Virus record (IMG/VR): IMGVR_UViG_3300010354_000050 | Location: 1 to 64,000 of that record | Direction: 5' to 3' (one strand) | DNA length: 64,000 bases | Source of the DNA: a virus | In this document: positions 48,718 through 55,605 of the stretch, in pieces | Layout: every line of letters begins with the position of its first letter | Numbering within the stretch: position 1 is the first letter of the stretch | The notes under the pieces: generated by a model | Database searches by the model: none | Seen by the model: only the letters and a program-made list of their open reading frames with translations | Told to the model about the DNA's origin: nothing | Made by a program: the position numbers and the translations under genes

Positions 48718-48809
48718 CTAAGCGGTCGGTCGCTGGTTCGAGTCCAGCATGGCCCGTTAATTTGCCTAAAGCAAATTATTTATTTATTAAACAGATTTAA
48801 GGAAAAGGG

Positions 48810-49154
48810 ATGGAGTTAGAGGTTTTTAATGAAGTAATTATTAAGGATTTCAGGCTTTTGAAAGATCCTGATGAACTACTTCTTTTTCAAAAGGAACTAA
48901 AAAGGGTCAATGTGCCTTCAAGTTCTATCTTGGAATTAGATGATAAAGGGGTTTTGTTTTCTTTGCCTAGTGGAGATTTGGTAGAATTAAGTAAAGGTTC
49001 TTATTTAGAAGATAGTCCTGAGTACTTAGACAAATTGTTATATTATGGTGAACACCCTGAAGAAGGGTATTTATCTAAGGAAATTGAAGTTGAAAAGATT
49101 TCAGACTACTTGGATTTGATCAACTTCTTTACTTGGAACCTAGAAATCTATTAA
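48810..49154 (+). CDS. Hypothetical protein, 114 aa
   Basis: ATG 48810 after AAGGAAAAGGG. Acidic, Leu-rich (FRLLKDPDELLLFQKELKRV). Not recognised. Followed by a terminator. Confidence 0.65.
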   Translation: MELEVFNEVIIKDFRLLKDPDELLLFQKELKRVNVPSSSILELDDKGVLFSLPSGDLVELSKGSYLEDSPEYLDKLLYYGEHPEEGYLSKEIEVEKISDYLDLINFFTWNLEIY

Positions 49155-49164
49155 AAACAAAGGA

Positions 49165-49190
49165 GGAGTTGACTTGATCAACTCCTTTTT
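49165..49190 (+). terminator. Rho-independent terminator
   Basis: GGAGTTGA/TCAACTCC stem, 5-nt loop, T run. The stem contains TTGACT, which with TATTAT at 49193-49198 could form a promoter (18-bp spacer). Confidence 0.8.
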
Positions 49191-49228
49191 GCTATTATGT
49201 TGATGTTGATGCTGATTAGGGTTTAACA

Positions 49229-49494
49229 ATGAAGGCTACTGGAGAGGAAATTAAGCAATTTTTTGATGAAGGGTTTATTGAAAACTATAGTGATAGTTAT
49301 GACGGGTTAGAAATTTATGATGAATTTTCTACTCCCGTGGTCTTTTGTTAGATCTTGAAAAGGAATATGATCTAGAAGAAGAGTTTGGGTAGGTATATCC
49401 AGATCAAAATGATGATTCTTCATATTTCCTTTATCCACCTATGCGCTTTTCTGACGCTTTCTTCCTTTGGAGTACAAGAAAGAAGATCAAGTAA
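49229..49494 (+). pseudogene. Decayed small acidic gene
   Basis: ATG 49229 opens MKATGEEIKQFFDEGFIENY and stops after 40 codons. In another frame RGLLLDLEKEYDLEEEFG continues, then a TAG, then VYPDQNDDSSYFLYPPMRFS to TAA 49492-49494. One frameshift and one stop separate what looks like one acidic protein. Confidence 0.5.
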
Positions 49495-49538
49495 GTTTTA
49501 TTTGAAATCTAAAAAAGTTGTCAAGGAGATCTTCAAAA

Positions 49539-49856
49539 ATGAATAAATACTATGACAGGTTAACGATAGAACAGCAGCAAGTTGTAGAGATCTTTAAGCT
49601 CAATGTTGAAGATGAAGTCTTAAATTGCCTAGATTGCCTCTATGAAATTGACAAAATAGGTGATAAAGGCCGCATTCCTTTACCTGCAACAAGCTCATCT
49701 GGAAAGCCTGTTTTGCATGGTGCAAATCAAATTATTCATCATTTGCGTAATTATTACTTAAAGCGAATTGCTTTAGTTAGACAGACAGACCGAGAAACCT
49801 ATGAAAAGTGGGTTCCAGATTTTTATAAAGTAGAAGCTTCTAAGGTAGGAATTTAG
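49539..49856 (+). CDS. Hypothetical protein, 105 aa
   Basis: ATG 49539 with AAGGAG upstream; the TTG at 49518 lies before the ribosome-binding site. Helical with a LPATSSSGKPV loop and a basic Tyr-rich helix. Not recognised. Confidence 0.65.
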   Translation: MNKYYDRLTIEQQQVVEIFKLNVEDEVLNCLDCLYEIDKIGDKGRIPLPATSSSGKPVLHGANQIIHHLRNYYLKRIALVRQTDRETYEKWVPDFYKVEASKVGI

Positions 49857-49865
49857 AAAAAAAAA

Positions 49866-50222
49866 ATGCACATTAGTAAAGAAGTTTTTGATGAAATCAA
49901 AACTTTTGACAGCTATGGGGATTATTTAGCTAAGGCAAATCAAAACCTAAACCCTTATTACTTCATTGGTTCAACTGAATCGAACTATGAGAGCAAGCCA
50001 GTTACAGTAGATAGTGGTACACTGAAGGGTATTTTGGCTGATTTGCTATTCTTTTATCATAAAGAAGCAGATGGTGCATATTGTTCAGCTAGTGCCCATT
50101 TCGATAGGGCATTGGTGGAGCTTAGTGATTTGACTGGAAATCCTTTTAGAAATGATCCTTTGATTCAAGAAGCTTATCAAGAAATTGATTTGCTAAGGGA
50201 AATGGTTAAGTTTAATAAATAG
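49866..50222 (+). CDS. Hypothetical protein, 118 aa
   Basis: ATG 49866 nine bases after the previous stop, so probably cotranscribed. Soluble helical protein with HKEADGAYCSASAHFDRALV. Not recognised. Confidence 0.65.
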   Translation: MHISKEVFDEIKTFDSYGDYLAKANQNLNPYYFIGSTESNYESKPVTVDSGTLKGILADLLFFYHKEADGAYCSASAHFDRALVELSDLTGNPFRNDPLIQEAYQEIDLLREMVKFNK

Positions 50223-50235
50223 AAAAAAAGAAAAA

Positions 50236-50263
50236 AAGGATAAGGTCAGACCTCATCCTTTTA
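50236..50263. terminator. Hairpin terminator between convergent genes
   Basis: AAGGAT.AGGT/ACCT.ATCCTT stem with T run on the plus strand and A-rich flank that gives a T run on the minus strand, so it may serve both directions. Confidence 0.7.
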
Positions 50264-50266
50264 TGT

Positions 50267-50395
50267 TTAAGAAGCCTTAAGCTTTTTAACAAGCCCTTTA
50301 GTTTGCTTCTTTAGTTGTCGGGCACGGGCAGAAGCAAGTCTACCCTTATTGTTCCGACCTTCTTTCCGGGGAGATTCCCAACGCTTTAGTTGCAT
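50267..50395 (-). CDS. Very basic tiny protein (42 aa)
   Basis: Minus-strand ORF from ATG 50395, with AAGGA upstream. About 40 percent of residues are Lys/Arg (QLKRWESPRKEGRNNKGR, then ARARQLKKQTKGLVKKLK). It has its own promoter at 50424-50452 on the same strand, a strong sign that it is real. A nucleic-acid-binding or ribosome-like role is plausible but unproven. Confidence 0.65.
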   Translation of the reverse strand: MQLKRWESPRKEGRNNKGRLASARARQLKKQTKGLVKKLKAS

Positions 50396-50423
50396 TTGTC
50401 ATTATCCTTATCACTATACCCAT

Positions 50424-50452
50424 AGTTTACACCGTAGGAAGGGAAAGGTCAA
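50424..50452 (-). promoter_or_regulatory. Sigma70-type promoter on the minus strand
   Basis: On the minus strand TTGACC (50452-50447), TAAACT (50429-50424), 17-bp spacer. Confidence 0.65.
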
Positions 50453-50498
50453 ATAAACATTGCTTATACCACGCTCTTTAGGAAATAAGGAAAACCAA

Positions 50499-50527
50499 TT
50501 GACTTTTCTTCTGAAGAAGTTTACTAT
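50499..50527 (+). promoter_or_regulatory. Sigma70-type promoter
   Basis: TTGACT (50499-50504), TACTAT (50522-50527), 17-bp spacer. Confidence 0.65.
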
Positions 50528-50561
50528 ATTCCTGTAAGTGATCTTGAAAAATTTTTGAAAA

Positions 50562-50942
50562 ATGGTTAGCCAACAGATCTTCCAACAAGCAATTGAAGTA
50601 GCAAAATCTTCTACTTCTAAGAAACAAGTAGGGGCTTTGCTGCTAAACCGTAATAGGGTAGTCATGGCAGCAACTAACCTAGAAAACAAGTCTCACCCTG
50701 TACAGGCTAGATTTGCAAACAAAGCAGGGTTGAGGGAAAAAATCTATCTCCATGCTGAAATTGCTGCTTTGATTAAATGCAAAGAACAAGCAGATTCCAT
50801 TGTTGTAGCTAGGGTAAATTGTTTTAATGATTTGCGTATGGCCAAGCCTTGTCCAATTTGTCAGCTTGCCCTAAAAGAAGCAGGAATAAGCAAAGTTTAT
50901 TATAGTACAAATCACGGATTTAAGTTTTTCAACCTGAAATAG
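50562..50942 (+). CDS. Cytidine deaminase-superfamily protein (126 aa)
   Basis: Zinc site H64-A-E66 (YLHAEIAAL) and P96-C97-P-I-C100 (KPCPICQLAL), with KQVGALLLNRN at the N-terminus. The size fits a compact cytidine/deoxycytidylate deaminase-like enzyme, distinct from the dCMP deaminase at 9922. It may act on nucleosides or on RNA/DNA bases; substrate cannot be read from the sequence. Confidence 0.82.
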   Translation: MVSQQIFQQAIEVAKSSTSKKQVGALLLNRNRVVMAATNLENKSHPVQARFANKAGLREKIYLHAEIAALIKCKEQADSIVVARVNCFNDLRMAKPCPICQLALKEAGISKVYYSTNHGFKFFNLK

Positions 50943-50971
50943 TTGCATAATTTAGGAGTTTGTGCTATAAT
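50943..50971 (+). promoter_or_regulatory. Promoter for the type II tRNA
   Basis: TTGCAT (50943-50948), TATAAT (50966-50971), 17-bp spacer. Confidence 0.7.
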
Positions 50972-50988
50972 AAAATAGATGATTTCTG

Positions 50989-51077
50989 GGGGGTGTGATG
51001 TATGGAGCATCGTGGGTCTTATAAGCCCAAGTGGAGCAGATTACTCCCGTGTTAGGGTTCGATTCCCTACACCCCTA
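50989..51077 (+). tRNA. Unusual tRNA with long variable arm, apparent anticodon UAU
   Basis: Acceptor GGGGGTG/CACCCCT, D arm GATG/CATC, anticodon arm TGGGT-CTTATAA-GCCCA, long variable arm (TGGAG...CTCC, 23 nt), T arm TAGGG-TTCGATT-CCCTA. Long variable arms belong to Leu, Ser and Tyr tRNAs, but the loop CTTATAA places UAU (Ile, AUA) at the anticodon. The first acceptor pair is G-U, the last anticodon stem pair is U-G and only one base separates acceptor and D stem. So it is either a chimeric/mutated Leu-type tRNA or a degenerate one. Confidence 0.6.
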
Positions 51078-51163
51078 TTTGTAAACTCACTTAACAAAAA
51101 TTGAAAAAGTCGGAAATAAAGAAAAACTATCCGACTCTAACTTTTGTAGAACCTGATTAAGAC

Positions 51164-51205
51164 AAAAAAAAGGGGGGGGAGGTTTGTACCCCCCCCCTTT
51201 TTTTC
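51164..51205. terminator. Bidirectional terminator made of homopolymers
   Basis: A8-G8 ... C9-T8 hairpin. T runs on both strands end transcripts from the plus-strand tRNA and from the minus-strand mini-gene at 51279. Confidence 0.75.
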
Positions 51206-51279
51206 TAGAAAACTTCAACCCCTTCTTGGAAAGTGTCTACAAGATCTTGATCAGTAATGTCCATTCCTGTCTTTTCCAT
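51205..51279 (-). CDS. Possible micro-protein (24 aa)
   Basis: Minus-strand ORF MEKTGMDITDQDLVDTFQEG and so on, acidic. Upstream on the same strand is TATAAT (51301-51296) with a weak TAGACT -35 at 17 bp, and it ends at the bidirectional terminator. Could also be a non-coding transcript. Confidence 0.35.
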   Translation of the reverse strand: MEKTGMDITDQDLVDTFQEGVEVF

Positions 51280-51334
51280 GAAACAACCCACTCATTATAG
51301 CAAAATTTTTTGAAAAAGTCTACAACAAATTTAG

Positions 51335-51363
51335 TTGACAACTTTAGTAGAAGATGCTAAACT
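51335..51363 (+). promoter_or_regulatory. Sigma70-type promoter
   Basis: TTGACA (51335-51340), TAAACT (51358-51363), 17-bp spacer. Confidence 0.7.
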
Positions 51364-51393
51364 AGATGTTGTAAAGGTTAAGGTGAAAAACAA

Positions 51394-52020
51394 ATGAAAA
51401 ATCAACTTCAGCAAATCTTTGAAGAAATTGCCCAAGTTCGACAAGAAATGTATGAAATGCGTCAGTCATTTCAAAAGAATTACGAAAGTGAACTTCTGGA
51501 AAGTTCTAAACAAAAAACTATTACTAAAGCTATTGGCAAGCTAGGAGAAGGTAAGGTTTCGGGAATTAAGGCCAAATATCAGGAAGAACTTGATCAAGCT
51601 ACTAAAGATATGAAGCAAAAGCTAGAAAATTTGGAACAAGATTTCTTAAGTCTATCCCAAAATTATCAATTTCCAAAAGACAACGGGAATAACTGGGAAG
51701 TTTACAAAACTTCATACCTCTATACCTATTCAACTCAAGGTCTAGGTGCCGATTCCTATGCCAGAAATGCCCTGTCTACTTCTGTTGCCCACTGTACTGC
51801 TTTAGGTCTAGAAAACAAAATTTCTTATGACCAAGAAGTAAGAGCTTACAGACTTTGGATCAAAGGGGATAAAGTTGATGTAGCTATTGCCCAAAATAAA
51901 CCTGGACTTTCTTTAGTAGAAACAGTTCAGGTACTTTGGAAATCTGGAGTAAATCCACGGGTAATCTTCCCTTTTTTGCCTTGGGGGTTTGAAGAAAAGC
52001 ATGGGATTTCTTACACTTGA
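51394..52020 (+). CDS. Coiled-coil protein with C-terminal domain (208 aa)
   Basis: Residues 1-90 form a long Gln/Glu/Lys heptad coiled coil. Residues about 100-205 are a globular domain (WEVYKTSYLYTYSTQGLGAD, KVDVAIAQNKPGLSLVETVQ, VNPRVIFPFLPWGF). Not recognised. Confidence 0.7.
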   Translation: MKNQLQQIFEEIAQVRQEMYEMRQSFQKNYESELLESSKQKTITKAIGKLGEGKVSGIKAKYQEELDQATKDMKQKLENLEQDFLSLSQNYQFPKDNGNNWEVYKTSYLYTYSTQGLGADSYARNALSTSVAHCTALGLENKISYDQEVRAYRLWIKGDKVDVAIAQNKPGLSLVETVQVLWKSGVNPRVIFPFLPWGFEEKHGISYT

Positions 52021-52045
52021 TCTTGTGCAATGATTGTGTTATAAT
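52017..52045 (+). promoter_or_regulatory. Sigma70-type promoter
   Basis: TTGATC (52017-52022), overlapping the previous stop codon, and TATAAT (52040-52045), 17-bp spacer. Confidence 0.65.
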
Positions 52046-52072
52046 GTTTAGTAGTCTATAATCAGGTCAAAA

Positions 52073-52210
52073 ATGGATAGCCATAATACCTTAGTTTCTC
52101 TAATGCTACTGAATGACTTAGAACGGTTAGTCATGAATCTTCCTGAAGAAGAAAAGAAAGAAGCTCTAGAAGCTATTAATCAATTGGAAAGTATTGTTTG
52201 TAGTTGTTAA
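52073..52210 (+). CDS. Hypothetical protein, 45 aa
   Basis: ATG 52073 to TAA 52210. Leu/Glu-rich helical peptide ending VCSC. Its stop overlaps the next ATG (TAATG), indicating coupling. Confidence 0.6.
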   Translation: MDSHNTLVSLMLLNDLERLVMNLPEEEKKEALEAINQLESIVCSC

Positions 52211-52392
52211 TGATGAACAAATATGTGAAACTGATTGTTGAATACTACCTTGATAAATATGAAAAAGGTAGTGGGACTTTGGGATTTACCAGAGAACAAG
52301 TAGAAGAAATTAGACTTGAACTTGAAAAGCCTGAGTCTAATATTTCTGAAGCTGTTACAGAATTTCTAAAAACCTTAAAATTTAGCAATTAA
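52210..52392 (+). CDS. Hypothetical protein, 60 aa
   Basis: ATG 52210 overlaps the previous stop; the TTG at 52204 is less likely. Acidic helical protein (GFTREQVEEIRLELEKPESN). Not recognised. Leads into thyX. Confidence 0.6.
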   Translation: MMNKYVKLIVEYYLDKYEKGSGTLGFTREQVEEIRLELEKPESNISEAVTEFLKTLKFSN

Positions 52393-52418
52393 ATCTATAA
52401 AGGAAAAGGAAAAGGAAA

Positions 52419-53234
52419 GTGGACAGATTACTAAAAGTAGACGTAATTTCTAAATCTTCTAACCCCCAAAAACAAGCCTATGCGGATATGCACCAGTGCT
52501 ATAGCAGTAGCATGGTAGCAGAAGAGTTTTTTGGAGAAGACTTTTCGGAGCAAATTCCCTGCTTAATTACTTCTAATTCTAGGGAATGGAGAGATCCTAT
52601 GAACCTGGGAAAGCTTATTGGAGAAAAAGAAGCAGGTGAACGAGTAGTAAAAAATTGCCTTAAGCAAGGGCATTGGGGGGTTATTGAATCACCAACTATT
52701 AGTTTTTCAGTAGGGTATTTCCCCCACAGTGTCATGCAACAGGCTAGAACCCACCGAGTAGGGATTCATTTCGGAGTTCAAAGTGGAAGATATACTTCAG
52801 AAAATATTCTTAACCTTACCCGAATCTCTGAAGAAGTTCTGAATCTGGAATCAGTAGAAGAAGTTTTTTACTTACGGCCTGTTGGATTTTACACTGATAG
52901 GAAAGGTTGCAAGTATGAGTATACTCAAGAAGAACGAGAGAAAGACCTAGAATATTGCTATCAAGCTGCTTTGCGCTATGCTGATAAGATCTACCGGGGC
53001 TTTTCTGAAGAACACGCTAGAGGTTTGATTCCTTTTGACATTAGGCAACATTTCACCGTTAGCTTCAACATCAGAAGCTTGTTTCATTTCCTTGATATGC
53101 GTAGCCCAAAAGATGCACAACTAGAAATCCGGTGGCTATGCGATCTCATGTGGCCCTATGTAAAAGAGTGGATTCCAGAAATTGCTGATCACTATGAGAA
53201 GACAAGATGGGGCAAGAATAAACTAGCCCCTTAA
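52419..53234 (+). CDS. thyX: Flavin-dependent thymidylate synthase ThyX (271 aa)
   Basis: GTG start at 52419 behind a purine-rich AAGGAAAAGGAAA ribosome-binding region. The ThyX signature is present in a variant form: R110-T-H-R113 ... S122-G-R124-Y125, preceded by GHWGVIE at 84-90 (flavin/substrate region). ThyX methylates dUMP with flavin and methylene-tetrahydrofolate. It completes the route from dCMP deaminase to dTMP. The C-terminal half (NIRSLFHFLDMRSPKDAQLE) is also typical. Confidence 0.93.
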   Translation: MDRLLKVDVISKSSNPQKQAYADMHQCYSSSMVAEEFFGEDFSEQIPCLITSNSREWRDPMNLGKLIGEKEAGERVVKNCLKQGHWGVIESPTISFSVGYFPHSVMQQARTHRVGIHFGVQSGRYTSENILNLTRISEEVLNLESVEEVFYLRPVGFYTDRKGCKYEYTQEEREKDLEYCYQAALRYADKIYRGFSEEHARGLIPFDIRQHFTVSFNIRSLFHFLDMRSPKDAQLEIRWLCDLMWPYVKEWIPEIADHYEKTRWGKNKLAP

Positions 53235-53241
53235 TAAATAC

Positions 53242-53274
53242 AAGAAGAAGTAAGATTTTACTTCTTCTTTTTTT
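53242..53274 (+). terminator. Rho-independent terminator
   Basis: AAGAAGAAGTAA/TTACTTCTTCTT stem and T run that overlaps the next -35. Confidence 0.9.
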
Positions 53275-53301
53275 GACTTTTTCCAACCTTTATGCTAAAC
53301 T
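53273..53301 (+). promoter_or_regulatory. Sigma70-type promoter
   Basis: TTGACT (53273-53278), TAAACT (53296-53301), 17-bp spacer. Confidence 0.7.
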
Positions 53302-53333
53302 AATTCTATAGTTGCTAAAGAGAAATTAATCAA

Positions 53334-53702
53334 ATGCCAGCCCGATACCAACCTCAAAAGCCAAATTTGCCTAGCTTGCAGCCATGTTGCAAATGTGGTA
53401 ACTTACCAAAACGATTAAGGACTATTCTCCGTTACGACAGTATTAGGGACTACCTGTTTTACGCTTGTAGTTGCTATGACGTGCTTGGCGAGGTAGCAGC
53501 TACACCCAATGAACATAAGGCTAGGAACAAATGGAATACTTTGCAAAACAATATCAAAAAACTTAGTCAACTGTTTCCTTACCAGGAATTGACCCACGTT
53601 TACGAAAGGAAAACAGACTATGTTGTTTGGTTAGACAATAGTTTTAGAAAAGTTATTTCCAAATCTGATCTAGACCTTACCTTTGAAGACTTGTTTAGTT
53701 AA
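53334..53702 (+). CDS. Cys-motif protein (122 aa)
   Basis: N-terminal CCKCGNLPKRLR and ACSCYDVLGEV, followed by a helix with NEHKARNKWNTL, suggest a small zinc-binding restriction-alleviation (Lar-like) fold: two Cys pairs and a terminal A-x-x-x-W-N motif. That family modulates type I restriction. The match is by pattern only. Confidence 0.5.
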   Translation: MPARYQPQKPNLPSLQPCCKCGNLPKRLRTILRYDSIRDYLFYACSCYDVLGEVAATPNEHKARNKWNTLQNNIKKLSQLFPYQELTHVYERKTDYVVWLDNSFRKVISKSDLDLTFEDLFS

Positions 53703-53708
53703 AGAGCA

Positions 53709-54242
53709 ATGAAATCAAATACTGAACATTTTGCAGTAGTTATGATAGGGGCACCAGGATCAGGCAAATCTACTTTTGCCCATAACCTGATGAAGCAAAA
53801 TAATTTCACTTATGTCAACTATGACTCTATCCGAAAACATCTGTGGGGAGATGAAAACATTCAAGGTTCTTGGAAAGAAATTAGTAAGACTGTAGATGTT
53901 CTAACCTTTGAAGCTAATCACAACAACAGTAATATTATTGTTGATGGGTGCCATCACAGGGGATTTTACAGAAAAGAAGTTTGTAGTAAGCTGAGGAAAA
54001 ATGGCTATAGCAAGGTTATAGGTGTCTTTGTCAATAGTTCCTTAGAAAACTGTCTGAAACAAAATTCAAGCAGAAGTAGGCAAGTTCCTGGTAATGTTAT
54101 TGAAAAAATCTGGAAACAGTTAGAAGAAAATAAGGGAAAACTTTTAACTTTCTTTGATGAACTGATAACTTACAACCCTGAAACCAACGCCACCAGTACT
54201 TTTATAAATAGTAATAAGATATGGAAACTAAAGCAAGAATAG
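53709..54242 (+). CDS. P-loop polynucleotide-kinase-like protein (177 aa)
   Basis: Walker A GAPGSGKST at 14-22, a following YVNYDSIRKHLWGD (D in the substrate site), IIVDGCHHRG and an Arg-rich lid (SSRSRQVPGNVIEKIW). This layout matches the phage polynucleotide kinase/AAA-type family that phosphorylates 5'-OH ends. With phage tRNAs present, an RNA-repair role is possible; no ligase is visible in the window. Confidence 0.75.
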   Translation: MKSNTEHFAVVMIGAPGSGKSTFAHNLMKQNNFTYVNYDSIRKHLWGDENIQGSWKEISKTVDVLTFEANHNNSNIIVDGCHHRGFYRKEVCSKLRKNGYSKVIGVFVNSSLENCLKQNSSRSRQVPGNVIEKIWKQLEENKGKLLTFFDELITYNPETNATSTFINSNKIWKLKQE

Positions 54243-54427
54243 CTTCGAGCATAATCATATGTGTAGCCTACCTAACTGTACTTTATTCAAATGATGTAAC
54301 CCTAGCTTCAAGGCTTTATATAGTAGGCAATGGATTAGCACTCCCTTACATGATTAGAAACAAATGCTGGGATATTGTAGCCCTCCTTGTTTTCTTCATC
54401 ATAGCAGGTTTTCCTAAGGCACTATGA
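54221..54427 (+). CDS. Small membrane protein (68 aa)
   Basis: Overlaps the kinase gene by 22 bases and the next gene by four. Two hydrophobic segments (residues 7-23 and 52-66) flank a short charged part. Not recognised. Confidence 0.55.
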   Translation: METKARIASSIIICVAYLTVLYSNDVTLASRLYIVGNGLALPYMIRNKCWDIVALLVFFIIAGFPKAL

Positions 54428-54675
54428 AAAAAAAAAAAGATTCTTACAAGAAAATCTGTGGTAAACTTACTAAAGTTCTGTCAAGAGTAAAAAAAAAAAT
54501 GAGAGTCAAAATTACTACTGCAAATGGGAAGTTGCTAGGTAATCTAACCTTGAACCAGAGGCCATGGCAAGGTGAGTTTATTTCTATAAATGGTACTGTC
54601 TATGAAATTGACAAAATTATCCATGAGCAGAATGCTAACTACGCCTTTACCATCCAAACAAAGGTAGCTTACTAA
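54424..54675 (+). CDS. Hypothetical basic protein (83 aa)
   Basis: ATG 54424 gives a Lys-rich N-terminus (MKKKKDSYKK). An internal ATG at 54499 after an A-run (MRVKITTANGKLL) is an alternative start without the basic arm. The body is beta-rich. Not recognised. Confidence 0.6.
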   Translation: MKKKKDSYKKICGKLTKVLSRVKKKMRVKITTANGKLLGNLTLNQRPWQGEFISINGTVYEIDKIIHEQNANYAFTIQTKVAY

Positions 54676-54810
54676 ATGGTAGAAAACTTTTCTAAGGAAG
54701 AAATAAAAATCTTCCTTGATTATCTAGAAGTAGATAAAGACAGGTGTGAAAGTAAAACTAAAGAAAGAATTTACAGAAAGCTAAAGTTGATATTACTAGA
54801 GATCCCCTAA
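54676..54810 (+). CDS. Hypothetical protein, 44 aa
   Basis: ATG 54676 directly follows the previous stop. Charged helical peptide (EEIKIFLDYLEVDKDRC). Not recognised. Confidence 0.5.
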   Translation: MVENFSKEEIKIFLDYLEVDKDRCESKTKERIYRKLKLILLEIP

Positions 54811-54856
54811 TTAATTGATGCCCTATGTACTGTAAACAATCATTGGAGAAAGCAGC

Positions 54857-54889
54857 AAGGGATAGAAAAACTCTATTCCTTTTTTTTTC
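54857..54889 (+). terminator. Rho-independent terminator
   Basis: AAGGGATAGA/TCTATTCCTT hairpin with mismatches and nine T. Confidence 0.7.
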
Positions 54890-54920
54890 TGCTAGACTTC
54901 TTAGTTTTTACAACCAATTG

Positions 54921-54949
54921 TTGACTTTTCCTATTAAATAAGGTAGAAT
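54921..54949 (+). promoter_or_regulatory. Sigma70-type promoter
   Basis: TTGACT (54921-54926), TAGAAT (54944-54949), 17-bp spacer. Confidence 0.65.
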
Positions 54950-54995
54950 AAAAAAAAAAGGAATTGAAGTCCTTTTACTCCATAAACAAAAAAAA

Positions 54996-55151
54996 ATGAA
55001 CAAATTAGCTTTTTCAATCTTGATTATGAACCTTGGTTGGGCTTTGACCATAATAGCTATTGCGGCTTTCTTTCTCCTAGATGCAGGTGATCCTAAATGT
55101 CAAGTTGTACCGTCAGACTATGGAGTTTTCTTAGAGTTCCCTAATGAATAG
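54996..55151 (+). CDS. Small membrane-anchored peptide (51 aa)
   Basis: ATG 54996 to TAG 55151. Residues 5-31 are hydrophobic (FSILIMNLGWALTIIAIAAF), then a short acidic exposed part. Single-pass or signal-anchored. Not recognised. Confidence 0.6.
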   Translation: MNKLAFSILIMNLGWALTIIAIAAFFLLDAGDPKCQVVPSDYGVFLEFPNE

Positions 55152-55186
55152 TTCTATTGTTTAGTCAAGGAAGATCTCATTATGGC

Positions 55187-55575
55187 ATGACTAAATCAAC
55201 TTCCCAATCCGTCAATGATTTTAGACAGAAGTATCTTACTTTTGCTAAAGAACAAATCGGTATATTAGCTTTAGATTTCTTGAACAAAAACCCAGTTTTA
55301 GTAAGATCAAAATACAATACTGTTGTTTAGTATGCTTTAGACCTTTGGATGTTTACGGTTTGTGGCTAACTGCTGACTCCCTTGAACATCAGAAATACTT
55401 TCCTGAAAGCAACATGGAGCTTGATCTTGATTTTATCATTGAATCTTCTAAAGATTTAAGAAATGTCCTTTAACTTCTTGATACCCAAGTTCGTAAAGAT
55501 CTAGAAGGAAGCATATTTGTAGCTAATTCTGACATTGGCTAAAACTCCCCAGATCTTTCCTTGTCTAAAGATTAA
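55187..55575 (+). pseudogene. Broken paralogue of the 43876/44675 family
   Basis: ATG 55187 (AAGGA upstream) opens MTKSTSQSVNDFRQKYLTFA and stops at TAG 55328-55330 after 47 codons. The sequence resumes in another frame (DVYGLWLTADSLEHQKYFPE, LDFIIESSKDLRNVL), with a further TAA, up to about 55542-55575. The order of helix, strand and C-terminal SSKD segment resembles the proteins at 43876 and 44675. Similarity is weak, so the family link is tentative. Confidence 0.5.
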
Positions 55576-55605
55576 TTTTTCAACTAGAGGATTTTGCTTT
55601 AGGAC

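Larger units (their letters stand above)
48036..48756 (+). tRNA. tRNA-Arg, anticodon UCU (most likely), split by a group I intron
   Basis: 5' exon 48036-48069 gives acceptor GGGTCAT, D arm and ACCGC-CTT. The 3' exon 48718-48756 gives CTAA-GCGGT, T arm GCTGG-TTCGAGT-CCAGC and ATGGCCC plus G. Joined, all four stems pair (GGGTCAT/ATGGCCC, ACCGC/GCGGT) and the anticodon loop is CTTCTAA. The split after U34 uses the group I rules of a 5' exon ending in U and an intron ending in G. A different junction would give CTTTTAA (Lys), but then the intron would not end in G. Reads AGA codons. No encoded CCA. Confidence 0.82.

Noticed and set aside
48036-48756. tRNA-Lys(UUU) reading for the intron-containing gene
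   Set aside because: Possible loop CTTTTAA, but the intron would then not end in G; the UCU junction satisfies both group I end rules.
47289-48780. Attachment sites at the repeated tRNA 3' flanks
   Set aside because: The shared AATTTGC hairpin follows two phage tRNAs and no integrase is visible; duplication is simpler.
50989-51077. UAA suppressor tRNA that would rescue the in-frame TAA codons
   Set aside because: The loop CTTATAA has U33 and A37 in place for a UAU anticodon, not UUA; TAG and TGA stops also occur in the broken genes.
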